Shown: positions 8,624 to 17,583 of the stretch, one piece after another
Layout of the letters: the number at the start of each line of letters is the position of its first letter
Numbering within the stretch: the first letter of the stretch is position 1
Source of the DNA: Butyricimonas sp. Marseille-P3923
GTDB taxonomy: Bacteria; Bacteroidota; Bacteroidia; Bacteroidales; Marinifilaceae
NCBI RefSeq assembly: GCF_900184685.1
Contig: NZ_FXXL01000007.1
Span: 372,001-436,000, forward strand
Direction of reading: 5' to 3'
Length of the DNA: 64,000 nt
Translations under genes and position numbers: made by a program
Notes under the pieces: model-generated
What the model was told of the DNA's origin: nothing
Database searches by the model: none
Seen by the model: only the letters and a program-made list of their open reading frames with translations

Positions 8624-9805
8624 ATGAAAAACCTATTTATCTTGTTGTTGTGTTGCGTGTGCGTGGCATGCGCGAAATATCCGGGAGTACCGGAAAAATA
8701 CCATGCGTTACTGGACAAAGCTTTGGACAAAGCGGGTGCTAATCAAACCGAGCTCGTGAAAGCTCTGAAGACTGCCGCACCCGAGATGAAAGAAGGGGTT
8801 GCTTTCCTTATTGCTTATATGCCGGAGCGTGATTTGACTTCCATGACAGGCGACGATTTGTTGTCGAACGTTCAATTGGCTTACGAGGCTCGAAATCGTT
8901 TTGCTTGGGCGAAGAGCGTGCCGGATTCAATTTTCTTGAATGACGTGTTGCCGTACGCTTCCTTGAACGAAACTCGCGAGAATTGGCGTGCCGATTTTTA
9001 CAGGCGATTCGCCCCGTACGTGGAGAATTGTAAAACGTTGGACGAGGCGATTGCTGCCGTGAACAGGAATATCCGGGATGAGGTAAAGGTGGATTACAAC
9101 ACCGGCCGTGAAAAACCGGACCAGAGTCCGTTCGAGTCCATGCGCCAGAATATGGCTTCTTGTAGCGGGTTGTCTATTTTGTTGACGGATGCTTTCCGTT
9201 CTGTCGGGATTCCGTCGCGCATTGCCGGTACTGCCAACTGGCATGACAATCGCGGAAACCATAACTGGTGTGAGGTGTGGTTGGACGGGAAATGGTACTT
9301 CACGGAGTATTATCCCAACAAGTTGGATCGTTCATGGTTCCTTGCCGATGCCGGGAAAGCGGACCCGAATGACCGTATGCACGCTATCTGGGCTTCCTCT
9401 TTCAAACCGACCGGGGAGAGTTTCCCGCTCGTGTGGGATTTCAACATCAAGTATGTACCTGCGTTAAACGTGACTCAACGCTACCTTGATATTTACAAGC
9501 AAGTGTATAACGAGCAACTGGAAGGCGGAAATTACGTGAAGATGAAAGTGATGATGTACAAAGACAAGCGTAATACGCGCAAGTCGGACGACCGGGTTGC
9601 AGCCAACGTGGACATTTTCTGCGGTAAAGACCAGATCGGTGGCGGACGTACAGCCGGCCCCAGACAGGATATGAATGACGTGTTGGAGTTTGTCGTGGAA
9701 AAGAATAAAGAATACACCTTGTATTATTTCAATAAAGACGGGAAGTGGGTCGGAGAGAACGTGAAAGTGAAAGAAAAACCGGTAGAGGTGAAACTGCATC
9801 TGTAA
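8624..9805 (+). CDS. Transglutaminase-like lipoprotein
   Basis: A 393-aa lipoprotein (signal peptide with CVCVACAK near residue 16) with a transglutaminase/protease-like domain at about 130-260. The catalytic-type Cys180 is in MASCSGLSILLTDAFRSVGIPSR, His213 is in GNHNWCEVW and an acidic residue follows in YFTEYYPN. The C-terminal 110 residues form an additional beta-rich domain. Bacterial members may act as cysteine proteases or peptide hydrolases on the cell surface; the substrate here is unknown. It ends just before a strong terminator. Confidence 0.8.
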   Translation: MKNLFILLLCCVCVACAKYPGVPEKYHALLDKALDKAGANQTELVKALKTAAPEMKEGVAFLIAYMPERDLTSMTGDDLLSNVQLAYEARNRFAWAKSVPDSIFLNDVLPYASLNETRENWRADFYRRFAPYVENCKTLDEAIAAVNRNIRDEVKVDYNTGREKPDQSPFESMRQNMASCSGLSILLTDAFRSVGIPSRIAGTANWHDNRGNHNWCEVWLDGKWYFTEYYPNKLDRSWFLADAGKADPNDRMHAIWASSFKPTGESFPLVWDFNIKYVPALNVTQRYLDIYKQVYNEQLEGGNYVKMKVMMYKDKRNTRKSDDRVAANVDIFCGKDQIGGGRTAGPRQDMNDVLEFVVEKNKEYTLYYFNKDGKWVGENVKVKEKPVEVKLHL

Positions 9806-9826
9806 AGAATGAAATATTCTAAATAG

Positions 9827-9859
9827 AAAATCCCGGAAGCGTAAACTTCCGGGATTTTT
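9827..9859 (+). terminator. Rho-independent terminator
   Basis: A 13-bp perfect stem (9827-9839 with 9846-9858, core ATCCCGGAAG) with a 6-nt loop and a T-run closes the YggS to transglutaminase unit. Confidence 0.85.
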
Positions 9860-9886
9860 CTTGAATTATTATTTGTGTTACAATAA

Positions 9887-9918
9887 TTGCCTTTTTTAAT
9901 AAAATATCCCTATATTTG
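9887..9918 (+). promoter_or_regulatory. Promoter of the permease-peptidase fusion gene
   Basis: TTG (9887-9889), a 21-nt spacer and TATATTTG (9911-9918) fit the consensus. The predicted start of transcription near 9925 makes the ATG at 9970 a better start codon than the GTG at 9940. Confidence 0.65.
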
Positions 9919-9969
9919 AGCGATAGGTGGTAAAGCTTTGTGCGTCGATGTTTTATTAAAATTCAAGCT

Positions 9970-12900
9970 ATGAATCTACATGACATTTTACATGTTGCCT
10001 TGTACGAGGCGAAGCAACAGCGTAGGCAATGGGAATTTCGTTTATTTGTTTTTATTGCGGTGATTGGTATAACGTTGTACCAGTTCTTTTTGCAAGGGCA
10101 GGGCTACTGCTCGAACTGGAAGATGGTGGCTTTGCCTTGTTCCGTACCGCTGGTGAATGCTTACTTGTATAGTGTTGTGCAATCGCTGTTCGTGATTCTG
10201 ATGGTTACCGATTTTCCTCGCCGGGAAAAGTTGGGCGGGGCGCTTGACCCTATTCATGCCCGCCCGATGGAGAACGGGGAATACACGTGGGGAAGGGTGT
10301 TGGGTAATATGATACTTTTCGGTGCGGTGAACCTGCTCGTGATGTTGTGCTGCGTCTTTTTCGTGAACTTGAATAGTATGGCGCCTCTCGGTATCCAATA
10401 TTATATATTCTATTTCGTCACCTTGAACATCCCGTCGCTGGTCTTCGTGATGGGGTTGAGCTTGTGGTTGTCACGGGTGTTCAGGTGGCGTTACCTGACT
10501 ATGGTGCTTTTGTTCTTGTGGTGTGTGGTATCTGTTATCTGGTTGCCTTATCGGTTGCATGGGATACTGGATTTCTTGGGTACGGGAGTACCTAACTTGT
10601 TCTCGGGCGTGACGGGACACGTGGGATTGTGGTATTACCTGTTGCATCGGCTGGGTTTCCTATTGCTGGGACTGGGACTTTTGGCTTATAGCGTGTGGGG
10701 CGTGGAACGCCTGCCAAGTACCTTGAAGCAAGTGAGGCGTTACTCGCTCGGGGGCGTGACGCTTGTCGTGTCGGGGCTTCTTTGCGGGGTGGTGATGGCG
10801 GTAAGTTATATACCTGCCCGGAGTGCCCGTGAAAGTTACCGGGAGAGTTTCCGGAAACATTGGATCGGCATGCCTTGTCATGTCAGCAGCCACGATATTA
10901 CGCTGAGGCAGGAAGGTGAGAATCTTGATGTGCGTAGTGATCTGGTGGTATGCAACCTGAATGGCAAGGAGGTGAAACAGCCACTTCTCTTCCTGAACCC
11001 GGGATTGCGTGTGACTGCGTTGGAGGAAAGCGGGCGGGCGTTGCCTTTCACTCGGGACGGGCAGGTACTTGTTATCGATCGTTCCTTGGCAAGTGGCGAT
11101 ACCTTGCGTTTGCGGGTGTCATATTCCGGTAGGAGCGATGAACGATTTACCGATTTGCATATACCGGATGATAGTTACGAGGATAGTTTCCGGTTTGACA
11201 ATTTCTTTCCCACGGGACGGCGGAGCGCTTTCGTGTCGGATGATTATCTTCTGGTGACCTCCGCTTGCGGGTGGTATCCGACGGCATTGCCTCCCGTGAA
11301 CCCGGTATACCCGGTATGCAGCGGCAAGGATATGACCCGTTTTCGCTTGACCGTGGCTCATCCCCGGCAGCGGGAGTTGTTTTCCCAGGGGATCGCTTCC
11401 ACCGGGGCGGATTCTTCTTATTTCCGTCCTTCCCACGTCCTGTCCGGGATTTCGCTTTGCGGGGGACAATTTGAAACGGTGGAATTGGATATTGACAGTA
11501 TGAAATTTGTCGTGTCGTCTTTCGGGATTCCGGCTCCCTTGTCGGAGCATTTCGAGGCTCTCGACTTGAATGGAATCAAAGGGTACTTTGAGTACTTTTT
11601 TAAACCCGTGATGAAATTCGCCGATTTGAGTTGGTACGAGAAGGAGCAACCTTGTTATCGCTTGATAGAAACCCCACTTCCTTTTCGAACCGAGTTTAAC
11701 GAGGGGCGATTGATTAGCGGGCAAATGGAGCCGGGTGTGGTATTTTTGCCGGAAAAGGAATTCGATATGAAACTTATGACGGTGTTGAATATGCCCATCG
11801 AGGAAACGGAACCGGATCTGGCATTTCTCGGTGAAGGTGTGGCGCTTCCTGAGCGAACGCCTTGGGCGGCTGGACACATGAATATGTTATTCGGTAGCTC
11901 GGATAATCTATTTGACAATCATGAATGTAGCCATCCGATACTGCAGTTGGGTTTTGATCGGGAACGAACCGGGTTCAATCTTTGGAATATACATACGTTG
12001 TTCGCATCCCCTCGTTTGTCTGTTTATTCCGAGAAATATCCTTATGTTGGCGTGTTGATCGACAAGTTATATTCCGAGCGCAAATTTATACTCGGGCACG
12101 TGGGGATGTACGTTCCGCTGGAAGATGCCCGAAAAATCAATGCGTACGCACGGGAGCACAGTCTGGAAGAAGCCTTCCTCGAGCGGGGATTTCCGCGGGT
12201 ATTGCTGGCTGGGATGATGCTGTCGAACGTTCGGGATCTCGTGAATTATCTCGGGTTGGAGGTTTCCGTGGATTCCCTTTTCAGAGCTTTGGATGACATT
12301 TATCATACCCGTTCCGGGGTGATTCATTTTGACGAATTATCGCGGGTATTGGGCGAGCGGGTTGGAGGTGATCTGGAACGGGTGTTCGAGAAATGGATCG
12401 GGGTTCGGCATGACCAATATTTTAAAGTAGCCGATATGAACAGTTATTTTTACCCGGATGATAAAGTGTATGGGCCGGGATGGATAGAGATTGAGGCGAA
12501 GGTCATGAATTGCGGAAAAGAAGGAGGCTTCGTGTACATGGATATGAGCGAGAAAGGGGAGAAAAAATATTATAGTTGTTACGTGGAGCCGGGAAAGGCG
12601 AAGGCTTTTTATATGGCACGGCGGGTGGAAAGGGCGTATGATTTGTACGGGAATTTCAACTCGGGAATGTCAATCAATCGACCTGTCGACTTCGAGTTCG
12701 TGCACGAGGAAAGAAGTAAACCCGCGGGGTTGGCGGAAACCCCGGGAAGATGGGTAGATACGGATATTGCGGCATTCCTGCCTGACCCGAATGTGACCGT
12801 GGTGGACGACACGGACGAGGGGTTCTCGTTTGACGACCGGGCTAACCAGACGATCTTGCAAAAATGGTTCGGGGTTAGCCGGGAAGAAGTTTTCGGTCTT

Positions 12901-13332
12901 GTCGGGCGGCAAGAACTGCGCTATTGGACTCCCGTGATCAGGAACAATTACGAGGGGGATTCCCTTCGGCGGGCGTATTTCAAGAGCTTCGGCAAGGGCG
13001 ATTGTTCTGCAACGTGGACTGCCCGCTTGAAAGAAAAAGGGAAATACCGGGTGATGGTTAAGACCAACTTGGAAAAAATAAGTTATGGAGAAATGGGCTT
13101 GGATTACTCCGATTTCACTTTAGCTTACACGATAAAACACGGGGATCAAGAGGAAAAGATCGACTTTAACATGGGTGAAGGGGTAGAAAACAGAACGATT
13201 GACGACTGGATGGTTCTCGGGGAATTCGATTTTCCGGCGGGAGAGGTCAGCGTGATTCTTTCGGATAAAGACGAGCGGGGACGAAAAGATATCGTGATTA
13301 TGGCGGATGCCGTGAAGTGGGTGAGAATGTAG
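9970..13332 (+). CDS. ABC-permease / degenerate M1-peptidase / golvesin-like fusion protein
   Basis: A 1120-aa protein with three parts. Residues about 15-270 contain six to seven hydrophobic helices resembling an ABC-2-type permease; no ATPase gene is adjacent. Residues about 290-830 look like the periplasmic gluzincin (M1 aminopeptidase) domain usually fused to such permeases, with a beta-rich start, the LDLNGIKGYFEYFFKPVMKF strand and an ERVFEKWIG helix near the end. No HExxH zinc motif occurs anywhere; the expected region reads NHECSHPILQLG. Residues about 930-1120 form a golvesin/Xly-like domain ending MADAVKWVRM. The Met chosen here follows the promoter spacing. The function is unknown; transport or assembly of an envelope product is a guess. 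Confidence 0.7.
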   Translation: MNLHDILHVALYEAKQQRRQWEFRLFVFIAVIGITLYQFFLQGQGYCSNWKMVALPCSVPLVNAYLYSVVQSLFVILMVTDFPRREKLGGALDPIHARPMENGEYTWGRVLGNMILFGAVNLLVMLCCVFFVNLNSMAPLGIQYYIFYFVTLNIPSLVFVMGLSLWLSRVFRWRYLTMVLLFLWCVVSVIWLPYRLHGILDFLGTGVPNLFSGVTGHVGLWYYLLHRLGFLLLGLGLLAYSVWGVERLPSTLKQVRRYSLGGVTLVVSGLLCGVVMAVSYIPARSARESYRESFRKHWIGMPCHVSSHDITLRQEGENLDVRSDLVVCNLNGKEVKQPLLFLNPGLRVTALEESGRALPFTRDGQVLVIDRSLASGDTLRLRVSYSGRSDERFTDLHIPDDSYEDSFRFDNFFPTGRRSAFVSDDYLLVTSACGWYPTALPPVNPVYPVCSGKDMTRFRLTVAHPRQRELFSQGIASTGADSSYFRPSHVLSGISLCGGQFETVELDIDSMKFVVSSFGIPAPLSEHFEALDLNGIKGYFEYFFKPVMKFADLSWYEKEQPCYRLIETPLPFRTEFNEGRLISGQMEPGVVFLPEKEFDMKLMTVLNMPIEETEPDLAFLGEGVALPERTPWAAGHMNMLFGSSDNLFDNHECSHPILQLGFDRERTGFNLWNIHTLFASPRLSVYSEKYPYVGVLIDKLYSERKFILGHVGMYVPLEDARKINAYAREHSLEEAFLERGFPRVLLAGMMLSNVRDLVNYLGLEVSVDSLFRALDDIYHTRSGVIHFDELSRVLGERVGGDLERVFEKWIGVRHDQYFKVADMNSYFYPDDKVYGPGWIEIEAKVMNCGKEGGFVYMDMSEKGEKKYYSCYVEPGKAKAFYMARRVERAYDLYGNFNSGMSINRPVDFEFVHEERSKPAGLAETPGRWVDTDIAAFLPDPNVTVVDDTDEGFSFDDRANQTILQKWFGVSREEVFGLVGRQELRYWTPVIRNNYEGDSLRRAYFKSFGKGDCSATWTARLKEKGKYRVMVKTNLEKISYGEMGLDYSDFTLAYTIKHGDQEEKIDFNMGEGVENRTIDDWMVLGEFDFPAGEVSVILSDKDERGRKDIVIMADAVKWVRM

Positions 13333-13378
13333 GAAGTTTGTAAAGTACATGAAGTCTATAAGGTCAATAGACCTGCGG

Positions 13379-13433
13379 TGCTTTGTCCACGGCTGCTCGG
13401 GTTGCCGTTAAACTCTGTCCAAAGGACACCCGT
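13379..13433 (+). repeat. Dispersed double-hairpin repeat, copy 1
   Basis: About 55 bp reading TGCTTTGTCCACGGCTGC.. to ..AAAGGACACCCGT. It matches, on the opposite strand, bases 33352-33405. Both copies are flanked by GTTTGTAAAG-type modules. The core can fold as two short hairpins (an ACGG..CCGT pair and a CTGTCC/GGACA pair). Confidence 0.7.
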
Positions 13434-13445
13434 GTTTTATGGACT

Positions 13446-13473
13446 AATAAAAGGGACGAGAGTCCCTTTTATT
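13446..13473. terminator. Bidirectional terminator between convergent genes
   Basis: A perfect 12-bp stem (AATAAAAGGGAC / GTCCCTTTTATT, loop GAGA) with A/T runs on both sides. It overlaps the first base pairs of the stop codon of the minus-strand PepSY-like gene and serves both convergent units. Confidence 0.8.
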
Positions 13474-14317
13474 AATTTTTCGGTGTCGTGGATATTACTT
13501 CCAGACTATTGGCGTTTATCGTGACATAAACTTCTTTGTTGCCTTGTTCTACCTCGAAGATGTAGACATTCGTTCCGTCGGCTCTTTCTTCATAATCGAT
13601 GTCGTCGATGCGATAATTGGCGTATGCCGAGGTTTTCAGAACGTTCATCACGTTGGTGGGGACTTCACTTTGGCGAACTTCCCATGTCGTGACCACCCAC
13701 TCGTTCTTGTGGTTGAATACCACGTCTTTTTTGAGACGGTTGTCGATGATTTCTATTTTCAACAGTCCTTTTTCCTGATCAATTTCCACGATGTTTGCTT
13801 GCGGGTATTTTTGTTTGATGAATTGCAGGACGGTTTGGGGCATCGTTTCCGGGAAATAGCCTTTGTTTTCTTTGTCCATTACCGTTTTCACGAGAGTACC
13901 GTTTTCAAGGTAATGTAGGTCTACTTCCTGTTCGCCGAGTTCCACCTCGATGATGTAAAGGGTTTCCATACCGTCTCTCTCGAGTTTATCCACGTCTTCC
14001 ACTTTCCATTTGGCATATTCCCCGGTTTCAAAACTGTTACGGATAACGGCGGGCAGAGAGCGGAAGGATACGTCGCTTTCCGTCATCACCCATTTGCCGT
14101 TGTTGTCGAACCAAGCTTCTGCTTCCGTGAATCCGATGCGGAATTCGGCGACTTGATACGTGTTCTTCACTTCCCATTCCACTTGTTTGGCTTTCGGGTA
14201 CTTGGCCTTAAACGCGTTCACGATGTTCTTGGCGGGGACGTAGCCGTCGCTTTTGCAACTGCTGAAAGCGAACATGGAGGAGAGCATGATTATTGCAGCG
14301 ATAAATGTTGTTTTCAT
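13472..14317 (-). CDS. PepSY-like lipoprotein (second of a pair)
   Basis: A 281-aa secreted lipoprotein (signal peptide to SSCKSD, Cys at about 21) with two to three tandem PepSY-like (PF11396-type) repeats. Each has the pattern F..KYP.AK.VEWE..........WF...G.WV.TESDV, then a strand pair ending YIIEVE or YIFEVE. The family is periplasmic and is thought to bind peptides or regulate proteases; none of its members is an enzyme. It is a paralogue of the next gene and follows a two-component system, so it is probably that system's target. Confidence 0.8.
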   Translation of the reverse strand: MKTTFIAAIIMLSSMFAFSSCKSDGYVPAKNIVNAFKAKYPKAKQVEWEVKNTYQVAEFRIGFTEAEAWFDNNGKWVMTESDVSFRSLPAVIRNSFETGEYAKWKVEDVDKLERDGMETLYIIEVELGEQEVDLHYLENGTLVKTVMDKENKGYFPETMPQTVLQFIKQKYPQANIVEIDQEKGLLKIEIIDNRLKKDVVFNHKNEWVVTTWEVRQSEVPTNVMNVLKTSAYANYRIDDIDYEERADGTNVYIFEVEQGNKEVYVTINANSLEVISTTPKN

Positions 14318-14372
14318 AATTTCATGTTAGTTTTTGTTTTACAATATAGCTTTTCACTCCTTTTACGTGTGA

Positions 14373-15218
14373 TTACTTCACGATGTTTCCTTCCATGTCC
14401 ACGGTTACGTAAATATCTCGGTCATTTTCTTTCTCCAATTCGAATACATACACATCGCCATTAGGTCTTTCCTCGTATTCGATGTCGTCGATTTTGTAGC
14501 CTTTATGATTTTGACTAATAGCGTTATTAATAGTGGTCATCACTTCTGTTGGAACTTCCGACTGTCTTACGTCCCATGAGGTGTACAACCATTCGTTTTG
14601 GGCGTTGAAGTGTACTTCTTTGGACTTACCCTCGTGGCGGATATCAATTTCAGTGATACCTTTCTCAACGTCTATATCCAATATCACGGCTCCCGGATAG
14701 CGGTTGTCGATAGCTGTCTTTAACGCTTCGGGGACAGTTGTCGGGTGGTGTTCATTATTGTTGTCCATGTCTTCCACGGCCTTGAGGAGCGTGCCGTCTG
14801 CCGCGTAGTACAGGTCAAATTCCTGTTTCCCTTGTTCTACCTCGATCACGTACACGGGTTCCATCTCCACTCGTTCGAGCATATCCACGTCGTCAATTTT
14901 CCAATCCTTGTACTCGCTTGCTTGAAATGCTGACTGTACTTCTGCCGGGAGATCGGTGTAGCGGATGTCGCTTTCGGTCATTACCCATTCTCCTTGCGCG
15001 TTGATCCAAGCCTCTCTTTCGATACCCTCGAGATAGAAGTCTGCCACGTAATGGTCATATTTCTTTTCCCACTCCACGCGTTGGGCGTTCGGGTACTTGG
15101 TGATAAATGCTTCCTGTATCTTCCCGTCCGGGGTGTAGTTGTCGTCGTTATCATCACAGCTCGTGAAAGCGAAACCTGATAATAAAAGTGCGGTAAAAAG
15201 AAAATTCTTTGTTCTCAT
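14373..15218 (-). CDS. PepSY-like lipoprotein (first of a pair)
   Basis: A 281-aa lipoprotein (signal peptide to FTSCDDND, Cys at about 20) and a clear tandem paralogue of the gene downstream: same length, same repeat layout (AFITKYPNAQRVEWE, GEWVMTESDIRYTDLP, DIEYEERPNGDVYVFELE). It lies 102 bp after the histidine kinase gene on the same strand. The duplicated pair plus kinase suggests a sensing or feedback role in the envelope, which is inference. Confidence 0.8.
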   Translation of the reverse strand: MRTKNFLFTALLLSGFAFTSCDDNDDNYTPDGKIQEAFITKYPNAQRVEWEKKYDHYVADFYLEGIEREAWINAQGEWVMTESDIRYTDLPAEVQSAFQASEYKDWKIDDVDMLERVEMEPVYVIEVEQGKQEFDLYYAADGTLLKAVEDMDNNNEHHPTTVPEALKTAIDNRYPGAVILDIDVEKGITEIDIRHEGKSKEVHFNAQNEWLYTSWDVRQSEVPTEVMTTINNAISQNHKGYKIDDIEYEERPNGDVYVFELEKENDRDIYVTVDMEGNIVK

Positions 15219-15320
15219 AGCTTTTTATTTTTAATGTTCATGTATTAATTCAATTTCTGAGAACAAAGTAAAGGGGCAATTTGGGAAAGATTTGGGAAAA
15301 AAGAGAGGAATTGAAAAATT

Positions 15321-16589
15321 TTAGATTTTTACCGTGAAATGATGCATCCCGTCGTACGAGTAGGTGATACGGATACCATAAAGATTCGCGATGCTTTGCA
15401 CGATGGCAAGTCCCAGCCCTGTGGAGTCCGGTTTCTTGTTGTCGGCTTGATAGAAGCGGGTGAAAAGGCGGGAATTATCCAAAGGTTTTCCTTCGCCACT
15501 GTTGGAAATGGTGATTTGATAAGGAAGTATGCTGACCATAATTTCGCCGTTTACCGGAGTGTGTATCATGGCATTTTTGAGCAGGTTTGTCACGAGGGTA
15601 TTGGCTAAAGATTCGTTCGCGCGAATCTTGCAGATGCCCGTTTCCTCGAGGTGTACCCGGAGTTTCTTGTGTTCGTATATTTCTTGAAAATCCTCGATAA
15701 GTTCCCGAATGATCGGGTTGAGTTCTACCTCTTTCTCGTTGTGGAATTGCCCGTTTTCAATGCGGGAAAGGAACAACAGGGATTTGTTGAGTTTAATGAT
15801 GCGTTCCACGTTGCGGTGAATATCGGCAATTTCTTGCAATTGTTCCTCGGTACAGTCCGGTCTTTCGGCGAAGAGTTCGAGTTTGTTGCGGCATATTGCC
15901 AACGGGGTTTGCAACTCGTGGGAGGCGTTCCCGATGAATTGCTTCTGTTGGGAATACATTTCTTCGCTCCGTAGAGTCATTTTGCGTATCGTGTCGTTTA
16001 ACTGTTTGAATTCTTTGATTTTCGTGGGATTGTCCAACGGGGGATTCTTTTCCCCGAGAGTAAATGTATTGAGCCAGCGAAGCAGCTTGTAGAAAGGCGA
16101 CAGGCTCCGGCGAAACACGAGCTCGGATACGAGTATAATACACACGAGAAGGGTGAAATAGAGAATGATAATCCATTGCAGGATGGCCTCGATCATGTCG
16201 TCCTGTTCCAGCGTGGAGATCATGACAGTCAACTCGTAGAATCTCTTGTCCTGTCCCCGGAATGCGGTTTTTAGTACCCGCACGGGGTCGAATTCCAGTT
16301 CTGTCTCGTAGAAGCGGGTGGAGTCGAAATAGCGTTCCCGGTAATGGATGGCTTCTTCCTCGGGTATTTCCTTGAGCATGTATTGGCTCATCAGATCGTT
16401 ATGATTGTCAATGGCGGATGTATCCGTGAGTACCTGACGGATGATAAGGTTTTTATAGTTTTCAAGACTATCGTCCGTTTCATCAAGAATCTCATCGAGT
16501 ATGTTAAAATAGAAAAGACAAGCCCATGTCGTGAGGATGATGATCAACACGACAGAGAGTTTGCTTATGGTATAGTGGATGAGTTTCAT
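15321..16589 (-). CDS. Sensor histidine kinase
   Basis: A 422-aa kinase with a transmembrane helix at about 12-30, a periplasmic sensor loop of about 100 residues, a second helix at about 137-158, a HAMP-like linker, and a HisKA domain with phospho-acceptor His224 in FIGNASHELQTPLA. The ATPase domain has N-box LLKNAMIHT, a G1-type ISNSGEGKPL and GLGLAIVQSIANLYG. It would autophosphorylate on an envelope signal and pass phosphate to the response regulator. Its start overlaps the regulator's stop by 4 bp, showing translational coupling. Confidence 0.92.
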   Translation of the reverse strand: MKLIHYTISKLSVVLIIILTTWACLFYFNILDEILDETDDSLENYKNLIIRQVLTDTSAIDNHNDLMSQYMLKEIPEEEAIHYRERYFDSTRFYETELEFDPVRVLKTAFRGQDKRFYELTVMISTLEQDDMIEAILQWIIILYFTLLVCIILVSELVFRRSLSPFYKLLRWLNTFTLGEKNPPLDNPTKIKEFKQLNDTIRKMTLRSEEMYSQQKQFIGNASHELQTPLAICRNKLELFAERPDCTEEQLQEIADIHRNVERIIKLNKSLLFLSRIENGQFHNEKEVELNPIIRELIEDFQEIYEHKKLRVHLEETGICKIRANESLANTLVTNLLKNAMIHTPVNGEIMVSILPYQITISNSGEGKPLDNSRLFTRFYQADNKKPDSTGLGLAIVQSIANLYGIRITYSYDGMHHFTVKI

Positions 16590-17272
16590 GCTTCCGGGGT
16601 GGTTATCAGTTTATAGCCGAAGCCGTAAACGGCTTTGATTTCCGGAATAGCTTCGGCTTGTTTCATTTTCTTGCGTAGATTTTTTACTTGGGAGTAAATA
16701 AAATCCAGACTGTCTGCCTGATCGATGTTGTCGCCCCAAACGGATTCCGCGAGAGTGGTTTTATTGATCAGGCGGTCGGGATTAGCGACAAAATAATACA
16801 AAAGGTCAAATTCTTTACGGTTCAATTTCAGTTCATTACCATCAATAAAGACGGTGTGATTGTCGGGGTAGACAATTAGATTGCCGATCTCTATTTTGAT
16901 ATCCCCGTCGTTTTGTTTTCTCCGGATGACGGACTTTACCCTGGCGTGGAGTTCCGCCAGATGGAAAGGTTTTGCCAGATAATCGTCTGCGCCGAGGTCT
17001 AGCCCTGTCACCTTATCTTCAATGGAGTCTTTCGCGGAAACAATGATAACGCTTTCGCGTTTGCGTAGTTTTTTCAGTTCCTCGAGGATCGACAGTCCGT
17101 TGCCACCGGGAAGCATGATGTCCAGCAGGATGCAATCATAGTCGTAATCATTGATTTTCTGCAATGCCGTGGCGTAGTCCGTGGCGGTTTCCACGATAAA
17201 ACGTTCTTTTTCGAGTGATTGTGTCATCACTTCCCGTAATCCTTTTTCATCTTCGACAATCAGTATCTTCAT
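16586..17272 (-). CDS. OmpR-family response regulator
   Basis: A 228-aa regulator with a receiver domain (acidic VEDE at 7-9, phospho-acceptor Asp51 in CILLDIMLPGGNG, Lys in DDYLAKPFHLAEL) and a C-terminal winged-helix DNA-binding domain (about 130-225, with ELKLNRKEFDLLYYFVANPDR). It is first in the operon with the kinase and probably activates the two PepSY-like genes downstream. Confidence 0.93.
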   Translation of the reverse strand: MKILIVEDEKGLREVMTQSLEKERFIVETATDYATALQKINDYDYDCILLDIMLPGGNGLSILEELKKLRKRESVIIVSAKDSIEDKVTGLDLGADDYLAKPFHLAELHARVKSVIRRKQNDGDIKIEIGNLIVYPDNHTVFIDGNELKLNRKEFDLLYYFVANPDRLINKTTLAESVWGDNIDQADSLDFIYSQVKNLRKKMKQAEAIPEIKAVYGFGYKLITTPEA

Positions 17273-17516
17273 GGCTTTCCGGTTTTAGTCTACACAAAAA
17301 TAGAAAAATATTCTGGAAAGAATTAGGAATAAAAGATCAGTAAACTAGTGTTAAAGTTTTTTGGCCCGAATGCGAGTGAAAAAAGTTCAATCTTTACTGT
17401 TATTTTATTTTGATGTGTTTGATCTGTTCCGATGCTTCTTTATTTCGAGATAAGAATTATTTTCTTTGTTTTTAGCCGTGTGGGAAACCGGAACAATGTT
17501 GTTTTTTATTCGTTTA

Positions 17517-17547
17517 TTTGATACTGATAGGAATTTATATACTTTTG
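17517..17547 (+). promoter_or_regulatory. Promoter of the ECF sigma gene
   Basis: TTTG (17517-17520), a 19-nt spacer and TACTTTTG (17540-17547) are a textbook Bacteroides promoter 37 bp before the start codon. The rest of the 310-bp gap between the divergent response regulator and this gene shows nothing else. Confidence 0.75.
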
Positions 17548-17583
17548 TATCGAATAGAGTGTTTGATATTATAGATTTAGAGG

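Noticed and set aside
9940-9969. GTG at 9940 as the start of the permease-fusion gene
   Set aside because: It lies about 15 nt after the predicted transcription start; the ATG at 9970 gives the expected N terminus.
11119-11877. A 252-codon frame antisense to the permease-fusion gene
   Set aside because: Shadow of the real gene; no recognisable domain.
11881-11960. NHECSHPILQLG as a zinc motif in the fusion protein
   Set aside because: The spacing HECSH superficially looks like HExxH, but it is not followed by the conserved downstream Glu of gluzincins in a helical context, so it was not called an active site; a metal test would be needed.
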